Shown here one piece after another: positions 14,712 through 24,110 of a DNA stretch of 64,000 nt. Every line of letters starts with the position of its first letter. The stretch's first letter is position 1. The notes under the pieces were generated by a model. The model worked only from the letters and a program-made list of their open reading frames with translations, was not told the origin of the DNA and searched no databases. Position numbers and translations under genes: made by a program. Source of the stretch: Acidimicrobiia bacterium (GTDB lineage Bacteria; Actinomycetota; Acidimicrobiia; Spongiisociales; ZC4RG35); NCBI GenBank assembly GCA_028284765.1, contig JANQRA010000002.1:37061-101060 (forward strand). Direction: 5' to 3'.

Positions 14712-16667
14712 GTGAGCATCAATTCCAAGGATCGGTCCACGTTCGACACCCTCGTCGACACCCTCTTGCCGGCGGTCGAGGGCGATGGACCGGCCTGGAC
14801 GACTCCGGGGTCGGACCTCCAGCTCTCGAATCGGCTGGACACCATCTACGAGCGGCTCCCCAACGACCAAAGCAGGAAGGACGTCAAGCTCTTCCTCAGG
14901 CTCCTCCGAACTAGCGCTGGCGGCGTTCTCCTATTCGGCAAGCCCAAGGCATTCACATCACTCCCTCCCGAGGATCGTGCGGCCGCGGTATTGGCCATGG
15001 AAAGCCATCGGCTGACACTCATCCGCAACGGCATTGGTGCCCTCAAGACGCTCGCAGCGTTCCTGTGGGTGTCGACTGAGGACGTCCAGACTCAGCCTCA
15101 AGCATGGGCGGCCATGGGCTATCCAGGGCCCGACGGTCCGCCCCCCAACGTCCCCAAGACCATCCAGACCCTGACGATCACCTCCGATACCGACCTGAGT
15201 TGTGATGTCGTCGTCGTGGGAAGTGGGGCGGGCGGCGGTACAGCTGCCGGCGTGCTCGCGGCGGCGGGCCATGACGTGATCGTGCTCGAGGCCGGTGGAT
15301 ACGCCAACGAGTCCGACTTCAACCACCTGGAGGCGTCGGCCTACAGGGACATGTATCTGGACGGCGCCTTGAACGCGACTGCCGATGGCGGCATCGCCGT
15401 CCTGTCAGGAGCCACGCTCGGTGGCGGGACGGTGATCAACTACACCACCTCGTTCGAGACCCCACCAGCAGTGCGCGAGGAGTGGGACAAGGTTTCGGGA
15501 TTCCACGGTGTGTTCTCGGGACCGCAGTACGCATCGTCTGTAGCTGCCGTCAAAGAGCGGCTCGGCGTGAACCAAGACCACGGTTGGCCGTCGACAAGGG
15601 CCCAACTCATGGAGAAGGGCCTCAATGAACTCGGCTGGCACGTCGACGAGATGCCGCGCAATGCCAAAGGCTGCACAGAACAGGACTGCGGATACTGCAC
15701 TCTCGGATGCCGGATAGGCGCAAAACAGTCGACTCTCCTCACCTACCTCCAAGACGCCGCGGACGCCGGGGCGAGAATCGTCACCGGGGCCACGGTCGAC
15801 CAGGTGGTAGCCGACAGCGGCAAGGCCTGTTGCGTTGTTGGTTACGTCGGAGAGCATCAGCTGCGGGTGAACGCTCGCGCCGTGGTTCTGGCCGCCGGCT
15901 CTCTCAACACCCCGGCCATTCTGCTGCGCTCAGGCCTAGGCGGTCCGGCTACCGGCGACTACCTGAGACTCCATCCGGTGACAGCCGTTTGGGCACGGTT
16001 CGAAGAACGTGTCGATCCCTGGACTGGGATCCTGCAAACCCGCTACTCGAACGAGTTCGCTGACCTCGACGGCAAGGGCTACGGATTCAAATTCGAAACT
16101 GCTCCGGTTCACCCACTGTTCCCGGCCGGGTTTCTCGGCTGGGAAGACGGGGCCTCGTTCAAGAAGGACGTTCTCGGTCTCGGCCATCTCGACGTCGGCG
16201 GGATTCTTCTCAGGGACAGGGACCATGGGAAGGTCACCGTCCGCAAGGACGGCTCACCGGTCTGGAAGTACTCGGTTTCCAAGTACGACCAGAAGCACAT
16301 CCGGGAGGGCGTGCGTCGAGCCGCCGAGATGTATCTCGCCGCCGGTGCCACCGAGATCATCTCGTCGACGATTCGGCCGGTCCGCATCGGCCGAGGCGAC
16401 TCCCTCGATGAGTTCATGGCTGGTGTCGACTCAATCGGGTATGGATCGAATCAGACTTCGTACTTCACCTTCCATCAGATGGGGTCCGCACGGATGGGCA
16501 GCGACCCATCCAAGTCGGTCGTTGATGCCACCAATCAGGTCCACGGTGTGGACAATCTCTACGTAATGGACGGTTCCTGCTTCCCGACGGCCTCCGGAGT
16601 GAACCCGATGTTGAGCATTGCGAGCATTGCCCATCGGGGCGCCACTCTTCTTGCGGCAGCCCTTTAG
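14712..16667 (+). CDS. GMC oxidoreductase, long-chain alcohol oxidase-like
   Basis: A 651-residue FAD enzyme. The first 160 residues are the helical extension of fatty-alcohol oxidase-type GMC proteins. The FAD-binding VVVGSGAGGGTAAGVLAAAGH follows at about residues 170-190, and the C-terminus has the GMC signature with HQMGSARMG, YVMDGSCFPTASGVNPMLS. A cysteine-rich CTEQDCGYCTLGC segment near residue 320 is shared with that branch. The start is GTG 14712, behind AAAGGAGG. It sits between the SOS LysM gene and lexA, facing lexA's direction. The substrate is inferred only. Confidence 0.85.
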   Translation: MSINSKDRSTFDTLVDTLLPAVEGDGPAWTTPGSDLQLSNRLDTIYERLPNDQSRKDVKLFLRLLRTSAGGVLLFGKPKAFTSLPPEDRAAAVLAMESHRLTLIRNGIGALKTLAAFLWVSTEDVQTQPQAWAAMGYPGPDGPPPNVPKTIQTLTITSDTDLSCDVVVVGSGAGGGTAAGVLAAAGHDVIVLEAGGYANESDFNHLEASAYRDMYLDGALNATADGGIAVLSGATLGGGTVINYTTSFETPPAVREEWDKVSGFHGVFSGPQYASSVAAVKERLGVNQDHGWPSTRAQLMEKGLNELGWHVDEMPRNAKGCTEQDCGYCTLGCRIGAKQSTLLTYLQDAADAGARIVTGATVDQVVADSGKACCVVGYVGEHQLRVNARAVVLAAGSLNTPAILLRSGLGGPATGDYLRLHPVTAVWARFEERVDPWTGILQTRYSNEFADLDGKGYGFKFETAPVHPLFPAGFLGWEDGASFKKDVLGLGHLDVGGILLRDRDHGKVTVRKDGSPVWKYSVSKYDQKHIREGVRRAAEMYLAAGATEIISSTIRPVRIGRGDSLDEFMAGVDSIGYGSNQTSYFTFHQMGSARMGSDPSKSVVDATNQVHGVDNLYVMDGSCFPTASGVNPMLSIASIAHRGATLLAAAL

Positions 16668-16673
16668 AAAGAT

Positions 16674-16729
16674 CGAACAAATGTTTGGTTGCCCTGCTTG
16701 CCATCACTAGCCTGACGAACATCCGTTCG
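16674..16729. promoter_or_regulatory. LexA boxes upstream of lexA
   Basis: A perfect box CGAACATCCGTTCG at 16716-16729 lies 15 bp before the lexA ATG. A degenerate one (CGAAC-AAAT-GTTTG) is at 16674-16687. They imply LexA autoregulation, usual for this family. Confidence 0.85.
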
Positions 16730-16743
16730 AGAAGGAGTCAGGA

Positions 16744-17364
16744 ATGCTGACGGATAGACAGCAACAGGTTCTCGACTACATCAAAGAGACCGTGGAAACC
16801 CGGGGCTACCCGCCCTCAGTACGTGAGATAGGCGATGCGGTCGGGTTGAGCTCGCCGTCTTCCGTGCATGCTCAGCTCAACTCTCTAGTCGAGGCGGGGA
16901 TGATCAAGAAAGACCCCTCCAAGCCGCGCGCCATCATGATCACCGATACCCAACCTGAGGCGCCTCCTACATCCGATCGCAGAACGCGCGACGTCCCTGT
17001 GTTGGGACGCATCGCTGCAGGAACACCGATACTCGCTGCCGAAGACGTCGACGAGGTCATGCCGCTTCCGACGGAGTTGGTCGGCGACGGTCCCGTTTTC
17101 CTACTCGAAGTCAAGGGTGACTCGATGATCGACGCTGGCATCCATGAAGGTGACCTCGTTGCCGTTCACAAGCAGCCCGATGCACGAGACGGTGAAATCG
17201 TTGCTGCTTTGATCGATGGTGAGGAAGCAACGGTGAAGCGACTCCAAAGGAAAGACGGACAAGTACTCCTTCACTCGGAGAACCCCGCCTACGAACCCAT
17301 GGTGTTCACCGATGGCGTCGAGCTGATCGGGAAAGTGGTCAGCGTTCTCCGACGCTACCCCTGA
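16744..17364 (+). CDS. lexA: SOS repressor LexA
   Basis: A 206-residue repressor-protease. The N-terminal winged helix includes YPPSVREIGDAVGLSSPSSVHAQL (residues 22-45). The self-cleavage site Ala92-Gly93 lies in GRIAAGTP. The catalytic dyad is Ser127 (KGDSM) and Lys165 (ATVKRL). RecA filaments trigger autocleavage and release the SOS boxes found here upstream of lexA, the LysM gene and recA. GAAGGAG lies 7 nt before the ATG. The 3' end overlaps convergent dapF by 26 bp. Confidence 0.97.
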   Translation: MLTDRQQQVLDYIKETVETRGYPPSVREIGDAVGLSSPSSVHAQLNSLVEAGMIKKDPSKPRAIMITDTQPEAPPTSDRRTRDVPVLGRIAAGTPILAAEDVDEVMPLPTELVGDGPVFLLEVKGDSMIDAGIHEGDLVAVHKQPDARDGEIVAALIDGEEATVKRLQRKDGQVLLHSENPAYEPMVFTDGVELIGKVVSVLRRYP

Positions 17365-18091
17365 ACGAGTACTCGGCAGGACCTCGTAGCCAGGCGACTC
17401 CGTCGCGAAATTCGACCGAGGCTTCACCCCCTCGGGTGACGACGTGGACCGGCCCGTCGTGACCGCGAGCGTCCCGAACAACTGACGCCACGGCGGCGAT
17501 TCCTGTGCCGCACGCGAGTGTCTCGCCGATGCCGCGTTCCCAAACCCGCATTCGAACGCTGTCCTCAGACACCGTGATGAACTCGACGTTTGCTCCCTCA
17601 GGAAAGTTGGCCTGCAAATTGGGGCCAACCCCTTCGACGTCCACTGACTCCGGATCGTCGACGAAGGTGACCACATGCGGATTGCCCATGCTGACCTGCT
17701 CGTAGACAACACCGTCGATCGTGATGGGCTCGCCTCGCTGGGGCCGCCCCAGATCCACCTCAATGTCACCGGATTCGAGGACGCGAACACCTTTGACACC
17801 GACTGGTGTTTGAACCGTGAAGTTCCGTCCATTCGACCAGCCTTTGTCGAACGCATATCGAGCCACACATCTGAGACCGTTGCCGCACATCTCGGCCTCC
17901 GATCCGTCAGCGTTCCAATACTCCATCCGGATCGGGTCGCTTTTGGTGACTATCAGAACGCCATCGGCTCCGACGCCGAACCTCCTGTCGCAGACCGTGC
18001 GGATCTCTTCTGCCGACAATTGGGACGGCCCTTCGATGAGCACGAAGTCGTTGCCCAAACCCTGCATCTTGACGAACTGGAACGACCTCAC
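17339..18091 (-). CDS. dapF: Diaminopimelate epimerase
   Basis: A 250-residue cofactor-independent epimerase converting LL- to meso-diaminopimelate for lysine and peptidoglycan synthesis. Both catalytic cysteines are in family context: EMCGNGLRC (base/acid 1) and ETLACGTG (2). The N-terminal FVKMQGLGNDFV is also diagnostic. The GTG start at 18091 overlaps the miaA stop (GTGA), so translation is coupled. dapA lies far away at 55.9 kb. Confidence 0.96.
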   Translation of the reverse strand: MRSFQFVKMQGLGNDFVLIEGPSQLSAEEIRTVCDRRFGVGADGVLIVTKSDPIRMEYWNADGSEAEMCGNGLRCVARYAFDKGWSNGRNFTVQTPVGVKGVRVLESGDIEVDLGRPQRGEPITIDGVVYEQVSMGNPHVVTFVDDPESVDVEGVGPNLQANFPEGANVEFITVSEDSVRMRVWERGIGETLACGTGIAAVASVVRDARGHDGPVHVVTRGGEASVEFRDGVAWLRGPAEYSFRGSVGER

Positions 18092-18969
18092 TTCAAGATC
18101 TCCATCGCTCTCTCGACCTGATCTTCACTGTTCGTCCAGGGTATCCATCTGATTCTCGGATCCCGCTGAAACCAGGTCCGCTGCTTCTTTGCCAGGCGCA
18201 GCGTGTTCCTTTCGATCTCGACGAACGCTTCCTCTAGCTCGAGCTGGCCGTCGAGGTGCGCAAGCAACTCCCGGTACCCCACAGCAAGAGAAGCCGTCTT
18301 TCCAAGCCTTCCCTTTAAAGCCGAAACCTCTTCAAGCAGACCGCCGGATCTCATCGAAGCCAGTCGACCGCTGATTCTTTGGTCGAGATCAGCCCCTGGG
18401 TCAATACCAACCGCAGTGAATTCCAGTTCCGGGACGTAGCGGGCAAGGTCGTCCGCCTCAGCCGAGGCCGCTCGCTCAGTAGGCAACTCGCCCGTGAGAC
18501 GTGCGATCTCCACGGCTCGCACCACACGACGCTTGTTCTGGAGATCCACAACCGCCCCCGCGTCGGGATCCCGCTCTTCGAGCCATGCAACGAGCGATTC
18601 GAGATCGTCGGCCTCCAGCTCACGCCTCAGCTCGGGCTCCGTCGGAGCAAAACTCATCGGGTCGACGATCGCCCTGAAGTGAAGACCGGAACCGCCAGCG
18701 ATGATCACGGGACCTTCTGAAGCTTTGATCGTATCTCTGGCGAGGTCTCTGAATTCGGCCACGCTGTATTCCTGATCGGGGTCAACGACGTCGATCATGT
18801 GATGGACCACGCCCCTCCGCTCGACGATGTCGGATTTCGCAGTACCGATATCCATTCCTCGATAGACCTGCATCGAGTCGACGCTGATGATCTCGGCATC
18901 GAGGCGACGGGCCAGTTCCACCGCCAGTTTGGTCTTGCCAGAGGCGGTCGGCCCAAGAACCGCCATCAC
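18088..18969 (-). CDS. miaA: tRNA dimethylallyltransferase
   Basis: A 293-residue enzyme that transfers dimethylallyl to A37 of tRNAs reading UNN codons, giving i6A. The P-loop is GPTASGKT (6-13). DSMQVYRGMDIGTAK is the substrate-binding element, GGSGLH follows, and the C-terminus has RNTLRLAKKQRTWFQRD. GTG 18969 or ATG 18966 is the start. It lies 5 bp after miaB, which acts next on the same base. Confidence 0.96.
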   Translation of the reverse strand: MMAVLGPTASGKTKLAVELARRLDAEIISVDSMQVYRGMDIGTAKSDIVERRGVVHHMIDVVDPDQEYSVAEFRDLARDTIKASEGPVIIAGGSGLHFRAIVDPMSFAPTEPELRRELEADDLESLVAWLEERDPDAGAVVDLQNKRRVVRAVEIARLTGELPTERAASAEADDLARYVPELEFTAVGIDPGADLDQRISGRLASMRSGGLLEEVSALKGRLGKTASLAVGYRELLAHLDGQLELEEAFVEIERNTLRLAKKQRTWFQRDPRIRWIPWTNSEDQVERAMEILK

Positions 18970-18974
18970 ATCGC

Positions 18975-20360
18975 TCAGAGGGGGACTCCGGTCAGATAGT
19001 GCATTGCAGCGTCGACAATGTCGACCTCCATCAGTTTCCCTGGCGCGTATTGACCATCAACGTGGACCACCTTCCCGGTGCGACTGCGGGTGGTGGCTAC
19101 TTCTGGGTTCTTGCGGGACGGTCCCTCGACCAGGACCTCGAGCCGTGACCCGATTGAGGTTTGATTCAACTCACCCGAAATCCGGTTCTGAACCTCCACC
19201 AGCCGATCGAATCGCCGCTGGATCACTTCGTCCGGAACGAACTGGTCGACCATCTCGGCTGCACGAGTCTCCGGGCGTGGACTGAAAATGAACATGAAGG
19301 CCTGGTCGAAACGGGCTTCCTCCACGACCTCCATTGTCAGTTCGAAGTCTTCGTCACTCTCCCCGGGAAATCCCACGATGATGTCGGTAGACACCGCAAG
19401 GCCCGGGATCGTCTCTCGTGCCATGGCGAGACGATCCATGTACTTCTTTCGGTTGTATCCACGGTGCATGGCGGCGAGGATTCGGTCCGAGCCCGATTGG
19501 AGGGGGAAGTGAAGCTGCTCACAGACGGCTTCGGTCTCGGCCATCGCCATTGCGACATCCTCACGGAAGTCATTGGGGTGAGGACTGGTGAATCGGACCC
19601 TGGAGATGCCATCGATTTCGCCCACCCGCCGGAGCAGATCCCCGAAGATCGGGCGTCGTTTTCCGTCAATGGCGAGATCACGACCGTAGGTGTCGACGTT
19701 CTGACCGAGAAGCGTCACCTCGACCACACCATCGGCAGCCAGTCGCTCTACTTCCCGAACGATGTTTCCGGGACGGCGAGAGACTTCCACGCCTCGAACC
19801 GATGGGACGATGCAGAACGTGCAAGTGTTGTTGCAGCCGACCTGAATCGTCACCCAGGCTGAATGCTCCAGCTCCCTGCGTACTGGAAGTGACGAGGGCA
19901 TCGCTTGCAGCTCGTCTACGACCTCCGTGATTGGGCCCCACTCCTCGGCGTGATCGATGAGGTCCAACACCCGGTCGAGATTGTGCGTCCCCATGACCAC
20001 GTCCACCCAGGGGGCTCGCTCCCTGATCATCTCGCGATCCTTTTGAGCAGCACAGCCGCCAACCACGAGCAGCATGTCGGGGTTCTCGTCTTTGTAGGCC
20101 TTGAGCTGGCCGAGATTTCCGTACATGCGGTTGTCGGCGTTTTCCCGGATGGTGCAGGTGTTCACGTAGACGACATCAGCGGAGGCAAACCCGTCGGTGC
20201 GGCTCATCCCATCGAGTTCGAACAAGCCAGCTATCCGTTCTGAGTCGTGTTCATTCATCTGACAACCGAAGGTCCGGATGAAGTAGGACTTCCCACGGCG
20301 TGTGGCAGGACGCGTTGGCTTTTCGCGGGGTCTGGGATCTGGGAGCAGTACTTGAGTCAT
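18975..20360 (-). CDS. miaB: tRNA-2-methylthio-N6-dimethylallyladenosine synthase
   Basis: A 461-residue radical-SAM methylthiotransferase acting on i6A37 made by MiaA. It has the N-terminal UPF0004 domain with three cluster cysteines (GCQMN, NTCTIREN, GGCAAQ), the radical-SAM CNNTCTFC motif near residue 175 and a C-terminal TRAM domain (LEVLVEGPSR and onward). About 28 residues precede the conserved YFIRTFGCQMNEHDSE. A 37-bp repeat separates its start from rny. Confidence 0.96.
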   Translation of the reverse strand: MTQVLLPDPRPREKPTRPATRRGKSYFIRTFGCQMNEHDSERIAGLFELDGMSRTDGFASADVVYVNTCTIRENADNRMYGNLGQLKAYKDENPDMLLVVGGCAAQKDREMIRERAPWVDVVMGTHNLDRVLDLIDHAEEWGPITEVVDELQAMPSSLPVRRELEHSAWVTIQVGCNNTCTFCIVPSVRGVEVSRRPGNIVREVERLAADGVVEVTLLGQNVDTYGRDLAIDGKRRPIFGDLLRRVGEIDGISRVRFTSPHPNDFREDVAMAMAETEAVCEQLHFPLQSGSDRILAAMHRGYNRKKYMDRLAMARETIPGLAVSTDIIVGFPGESDEDFELTMEVVEEARFDQAFMFIFSPRPETRAAEMVDQFVPDEVIQRRFDRLVEVQNRISGELNQTSIGSRLEVLVEGPSRKNPEVATTRSRTGKVVHVDGQYAPGKLMEVDIVDAAMHYLTGVPL

Positions 20361-20369
20361 TGTTGATCC

Positions 20370-20406
20370 GATTTCAGCCGTATCCGGCGATATGAACCCC
20401 GGGTTC
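20370..20406. repeat. 37-bp palindromic repeat, copy 1
   Basis: It begins GATTTCAGCCGTATCC and ends AACCCCGGGTTC. It shares 32 of 37 bases with copy 2 (29262-29298) and 31 of 37 with copy 3 (57325-57361). The first part can fold (GCCG/CGGC) and the last 12 bases hold the palindrome AACCCCGGGTT. It lies between miaB and rny. Confidence 0.75.
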
Positions 20407-20409
20407 CAG

Positions 20410-21951
20410 CTAGCGGGCGAAGTCGGTGGCCCTGAACTCGCGGATCACCGTGACCTGAATTTGGCCGGGATACTGCAAGTCCTCTTCGAGTTTACGGGCG
20501 ATCTGACGCGAAAGCTCGCGTGCGGCCAGGTCGGTCACGTTGCCCGGGTCAACAACAACCCTCACTTCGCGACCCGCCTGCAGCGCAAACACTTCTTCCA
20601 CCCCGTCAAACTCAAGGGCAATGCTCTCTAGCCGCTCGAGCCGCTTGACATAACCTTCCAGTGTCTCGCGCCGTGCCCCGGGACGAGCCGCGGATACCGC
20701 ATCGGCTGCCTGAACGATCACCGCCAACACAGTCCGTGGTTCCACTTCGTTGTGGTGGGCCTCGATGCCGTGGACCACCGCCGGATCCTCCTCGAAGCGT
20801 CGGGCAATCTCCGCACCAATCAGGGCATGGGAGCCTTCGACTTCATGGGTGACGGCCTTACCGATGTCATGGAGGAGCGCGGCTCGCTTGATTGGGACCG
20901 GATCGACACCCAACTCGGAAGCGAGCATGCTTGCGATGTTCGCTGTCTCGACCAGGTGGTTGAGGACGTTCTGTCCGTATGATGTTCGATACTTGAGCCG
21001 ACCCATCAGGGTGATCAGCTCCGGGTGCATTCTCGATACGCCCACCTCGACGAGCGCCCACTCCCCGGCATCTCGGATCGATAGCTCGACCTCGTCCTTG
21101 GCCTTCTCGTAGGACTCCTCGATCGAAGCCGGGTGAATTCGTCCGTCTGCAACAAGCCGCTCAACGGTGAGTCGGGCCACTTCGCGTCGTACGGGATCGA
21201 ATGAGCTAACCGAGACAGCTTCGGGAGTGTCGTCGACGATCAAGGACGTTCCCGTTACCGACTCCAGGTGACGAATGTTGCGACCTTCCCGGCCGATAAT
21301 TCGTCCTTTCATCTCATCAGACGGAAGCTCAATCACCGACACAGTCGTCTCGGTTACCACCTCACCTGCGAGACGCTGGATCGTCGTTGCCAGGATTCTG
21401 CGAGCCCGTCTATCTGCTTCCTCCCGAGCCTTGACCTCCATATCCCGGACGAGAATCATGGCGTCCCGCCGGGCTTCATCTTCAACCTGTTCCAGAAGCT
21501 CTGACTTGGCGGCCGCAACGTCGATACCCGCCAATTTCTCGAGCTGGTTTCGGGCCTCCTCCTTGAGGCGCTCCAGATCACCACGAGTTGTGGTCACCTC
21601 GTCCTCCCGGTCGATCAGAAGCTTCTCTCGCTGCGCCAGGTTGGACGCACGCTGCTCCAGCGTTTCCTCGCGCTGGGTCAGGCGAGATTCCATGTTGGCG
21701 GCCTCCACCTTGCGGTGGTCCAGGGCTGCTTCTTCCTTCTCGCGGTAGGTCTCAGCCTTGGCTCGACCTTCGTCCTCGGCTTTGGCAAGGATCTTCTGTG
21801 CCTCGATTCTTGCAAGCGCCACGGTGTCTTCGGCGGAGACGGCTTCACGTTCTCGCTTGCGAGCAAGAGCCAACTTGGCCAGGAGGTAGCCAAACCCCAA
21901 CCCGATGGCGGCCCCCAGCACTGCGAGTGCTATCGCCACGGTGTCCGTCAT
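20410..21951 (-). CDS. rny: Ribonuclease Y
   Basis: A 513-residue membrane-anchored endoribonuclease that starts mRNA decay. It has an N-terminal transmembrane helix (about 3-25), a long coiled coil with repeated EKEEAALDHRK-type heptads (about 30-200), a KH domain (GRIIGREGRNIRHLES) and an HD phosphohydrolase domain with LLHDIGKAVTHE. The ATG at 21951 is taken because the longer frame adds 21 unrelated residues. A hairpin lies in its 5' leader at 21987-22014. Confidence 0.95.
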   Translation of the reverse strand: MTDTVAIALAVLGAAIGLGFGYLLAKLALARKREREAVSAEDTVALARIEAQKILAKAEDEGRAKAETYREKEEAALDHRKVEAANMESRLTQREETLEQRASNLAQREKLLIDREDEVTTTRGDLERLKEEARNQLEKLAGIDVAAAKSELLEQVEDEARRDAMILVRDMEVKAREEADRRARRILATTIQRLAGEVVTETTVSVIELPSDEMKGRIIGREGRNIRHLESVTGTSLIVDDTPEAVSVSSFDPVRREVARLTVERLVADGRIHPASIEESYEKAKDEVELSIRDAGEWALVEVGVSRMHPELITLMGRLKYRTSYGQNVLNHLVETANIASMLASELGVDPVPIKRAALLHDIGKAVTHEVEGSHALIGAEIARRFEEDPAVVHGIEAHHNEVEPRTVLAVIVQAADAVSAARPGARRETLEGYVKRLERLESIALEFDGVEEVFALQAGREVRVVVDPGNVTDLAARELSRQIARKLEEDLQYPGQIQVTVIREFRATDFAR

Positions 21952-22218
21952 TGTGGTCCCTTCTCCACAGACCTTTGAGACGACAAGTGCCGGCGCCCCA
22001 AGGGGGCCCGGCACACGAAATAGACGTATTCAGATACGAAGGATCTCTAGCCCTTGGTTTCTGTTGTCACTCCTGTCTCGACTCGAAGGTTTGCGATTGA
22101 TTTCAAAGTTGTTTCGTGTGTCAGAGCCTGATGCTACAGCAAAGCGCAAGTCGCGAAACTGGAACGCGCCGTGATGGACGGATAACACACCTTCAGAACA
22201 CAAATAGCCTGGTTGTCG

Positions 22219-22911
22219 ATGAACCTGGCACGAGCGTTGAGATCCTATGGATGGGTGGTTGGAGCTATAGCCATTGTCATCGCCGGCCTCTACTGGGTTG
22301 GCTCCGTCCCGGGCTTCCAGCGGGTCGACTTAGCCGAGAATCCCGTCTTCGAAGGAGCAGAGGTCAAAACCGCCGTCGAATGGATCGAGGCGTTCAACTC
22401 GAGCGACTTTGAAAGGCTTGCCTCGCTCATGGTCCTGCCGGATTCGCCAGATCGAGGGCTCGAACGGGCGTGGTTGTTTGAAGGCGAACTTCGGTTTGTC
22501 GAAGAACTCAGACTCAACGCCAACGAGCAGATGATCGCCGTAGATCAATGCCGGCTGGCGAATCGCGACCCATCGATTGTGGAGTGCCCGGTCACTGTGT
22601 CCGACGACTTCTGGAGTGTTGCCGGTCTCAACGGACGCGAGACGACTCTGACGCTCTTCTACGACGACCTTCTGCGGGTCGTCAGTTACCAGAGCGGATT
22701 CCCAGACCTGTCCGGCGCCGACCACGTCGCTTTCCACCTGGCATTCAACGCATGGCTGACTGACACCCACCCCGTGGCAGCCGAATCGATAACGCCTGCA
22801 GCGGCCAATTGGGCACCCGGTGTTGGGGGCGATCCCGCGGCGATGTCACGTGCACTCGACTACGTGGACGAGTTCCTCGCCCAATCCGACGTGTACCCGC
22901 TCGATGGCTGA
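22219..22911 (+). CDS. Membrane-anchored protein of unknown function
   Basis: A 230-residue protein with one N-terminal transmembrane helix (about residues 11-30) and an exported domain. AVEWIEAFNSSDFERLASLM and the later beta-rich segments suggest an NTF2/SnoaL-like fold, by eye only. ATG 22219 is preceded in frame by TTG 22213. It is divergent from rny and convergent with recA. Confidence 0.65.
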   Translation: MNLARALRSYGWVVGAIAIVIAGLYWVGSVPGFQRVDLAENPVFEGAEVKTAVEWIEAFNSSDFERLASLMVLPDSPDRGLERAWLFEGELRFVEELRLNANEQMIAVDQCRLANRDPSIVECPVTVSDDFWSVAGLNGRETTLTLFYDDLLRVVSYQSGFPDLSGADHVAFHLAFNAWLTDTHPVAAESITPAAANWAPGVGGDPAAMSRALDYVDEFLAQSDVYPLDG

Positions 22912-22962
22912 CCGATGTGCATTGACCGGTATTGAGCAACGGTCATTGCACTTCGGTGAGAC

Positions 22963-24006
22963 CTATTCCTCCGAAGTTGCTTCTTCGGTGACGTCGACGA
23001 CCTCTTCGGCTTCCTCGTCGACATCGACCATGCCGACAGCCTCGAATACCTTGGCCTGAAGCTGCATCGCAAGTTCGGGGTTCTCCCGCAGAAAACGTTT
23101 GGCGTTCTCCCGACCCTGACCGAGTTGGTCCTGATCGAACGTGTACCAGGCACCACTCTTCTTGACGACACCGTTCTCGACGGCGACATCGAGCAACGAG
23201 CCCTCTCTAGAGATCCCCTGACCGAACATGATGTCAAACTCGGCAAGCCGGAAGGGCGGCGCCATCTTGTTCTTGGCGACTTTGACCCTTACCCGGTTCC
23301 CGACGTTGTCGGTGCCGTCCTTGATGGCCTCAATCCGACGGATGTCGAGACGTACCGAGGAGTAGAACTTGAGTGCGCGACCGCCCGGTGTGGTCTCCGG
23401 GGAGCCGAACATCACACCGATCTTCTCCCGAAGCTGGTTGATGAAGATGGCTGTGGTCTTCGACTTGTTGAGCGTTCCAGCGAGCTTACGAAGAGCCTGG
23501 CTCATGAGACGCGCCTGGAGGCCCACATGGGTATCACCCATCTCGCCTTCGATCTCGGCTCGAGGGACCAGTGCAGCAACCGAGTCGATAACAAGCACAT
23601 CGAGCGCCCCGGAGCGGATCAGCATGTCGGCAATCTCTAGGGCTTGCTCTCCGGTGTCCGGCTGGGAGATGAGAAGCTCGTCGACATCGACACCAATCGC
23701 CTTGGCGTAGACCGGGTCGAGAGCATGCTCGGCATCGATGAAGGCGGCAATTCCACCGTTCCTTTGCGCCTCGGCGACGATATGCAGTGACAGCGAGGTC
23801 TTACCTGAGCTCTCGGGCCCGTAGATCTCCACGATGCGACCACGGGGAACACCACCGATACCGAGTGCGAGGTCGAGGGCCAACGCGCCTGTGGGGATGA
23901 TGTCGAACTTGCGTTGGGCTGCATCACCCATCTTCATGATGGCGCCCTTGCCGAACTGTCGCTCGATCTGGCTGACCGCCATGTCCAATGCTTTCTCGCG
24001 TTCCAC
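22963..24006 (-). CDS. recA: Recombinase RecA
   Basis: A 347-residue recombinase for homologous recombination and SOS induction through LexA cleavage. Walker A is GPESSGKTS, with Walker [11 protein letters not shown], the L1/L2 loops ([32 protein letters not shown]) and an acidic C-terminus ([12 protein letters not shown]). The start is GTG 24006, with GGAAGGA 6 nt upstream, giving the canonical [20 protein letters not shown] opening. The longer frame is not conserved. The SOS box is at 24087. Confidence 0.97.
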   Translation of the reverse strand: MEREKALDMAVSQIERQFGKGAIMKMGDAAQRKFDIIPTGALALDLALGIGGVPRGRIVEIYGPESSGKTSLSLHIVAEAQRNGGIAAFIDAEHALDPVYAKAIGVDVDELLISQPDTGEQALEIADMLIRSGALDVLVIDSVAALVPRAEIEGEMGDTHVGLQARLMSQALRKLAGTLNKSKTTAIFINQLREKIGVMFGSPETTPGGRALKFYSSVRLDIRRIEAIKDGTDNVGNRVRVKVAKNKMAPPFRLAEFDIMFGQGISREGSLLDVAVENGVVKKSGAWYTFDQDQLGQGRENAKRFLRENPELAMQLQAKVFEAVGMVDVDEEAEEVVDVTEEATSEE

Positions 24007-24086
24007 TTCGCGTCCTTCCTGGCTCAATCTCTTATGACTTTGACGAACGTATCTCTTGTGTGTGACAAGTTCGGTGAATCCTAGAC

Positions 24087-24100
24087 CGAACAAGTGTTCG
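24087..24100. promoter_or_regulatory. LexA box upstream of recA
   Basis: CGAACAAGTGTTCG matches the CGAAC-N4-GTTCG consensus exactly. It is 81 bp upstream of the recA GTG and just after the thpR stop, so recA can be SOS-induced on its own. Confidence 0.9.
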
Positions 24101-24110
24101 TATATTGGAT

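Noticed and set aside
17101..17868. A 255-residue minus-strand frame overlapping lexA and dapF
   Set aside because: It is out of frame with two well-conserved genes and shows no family features.
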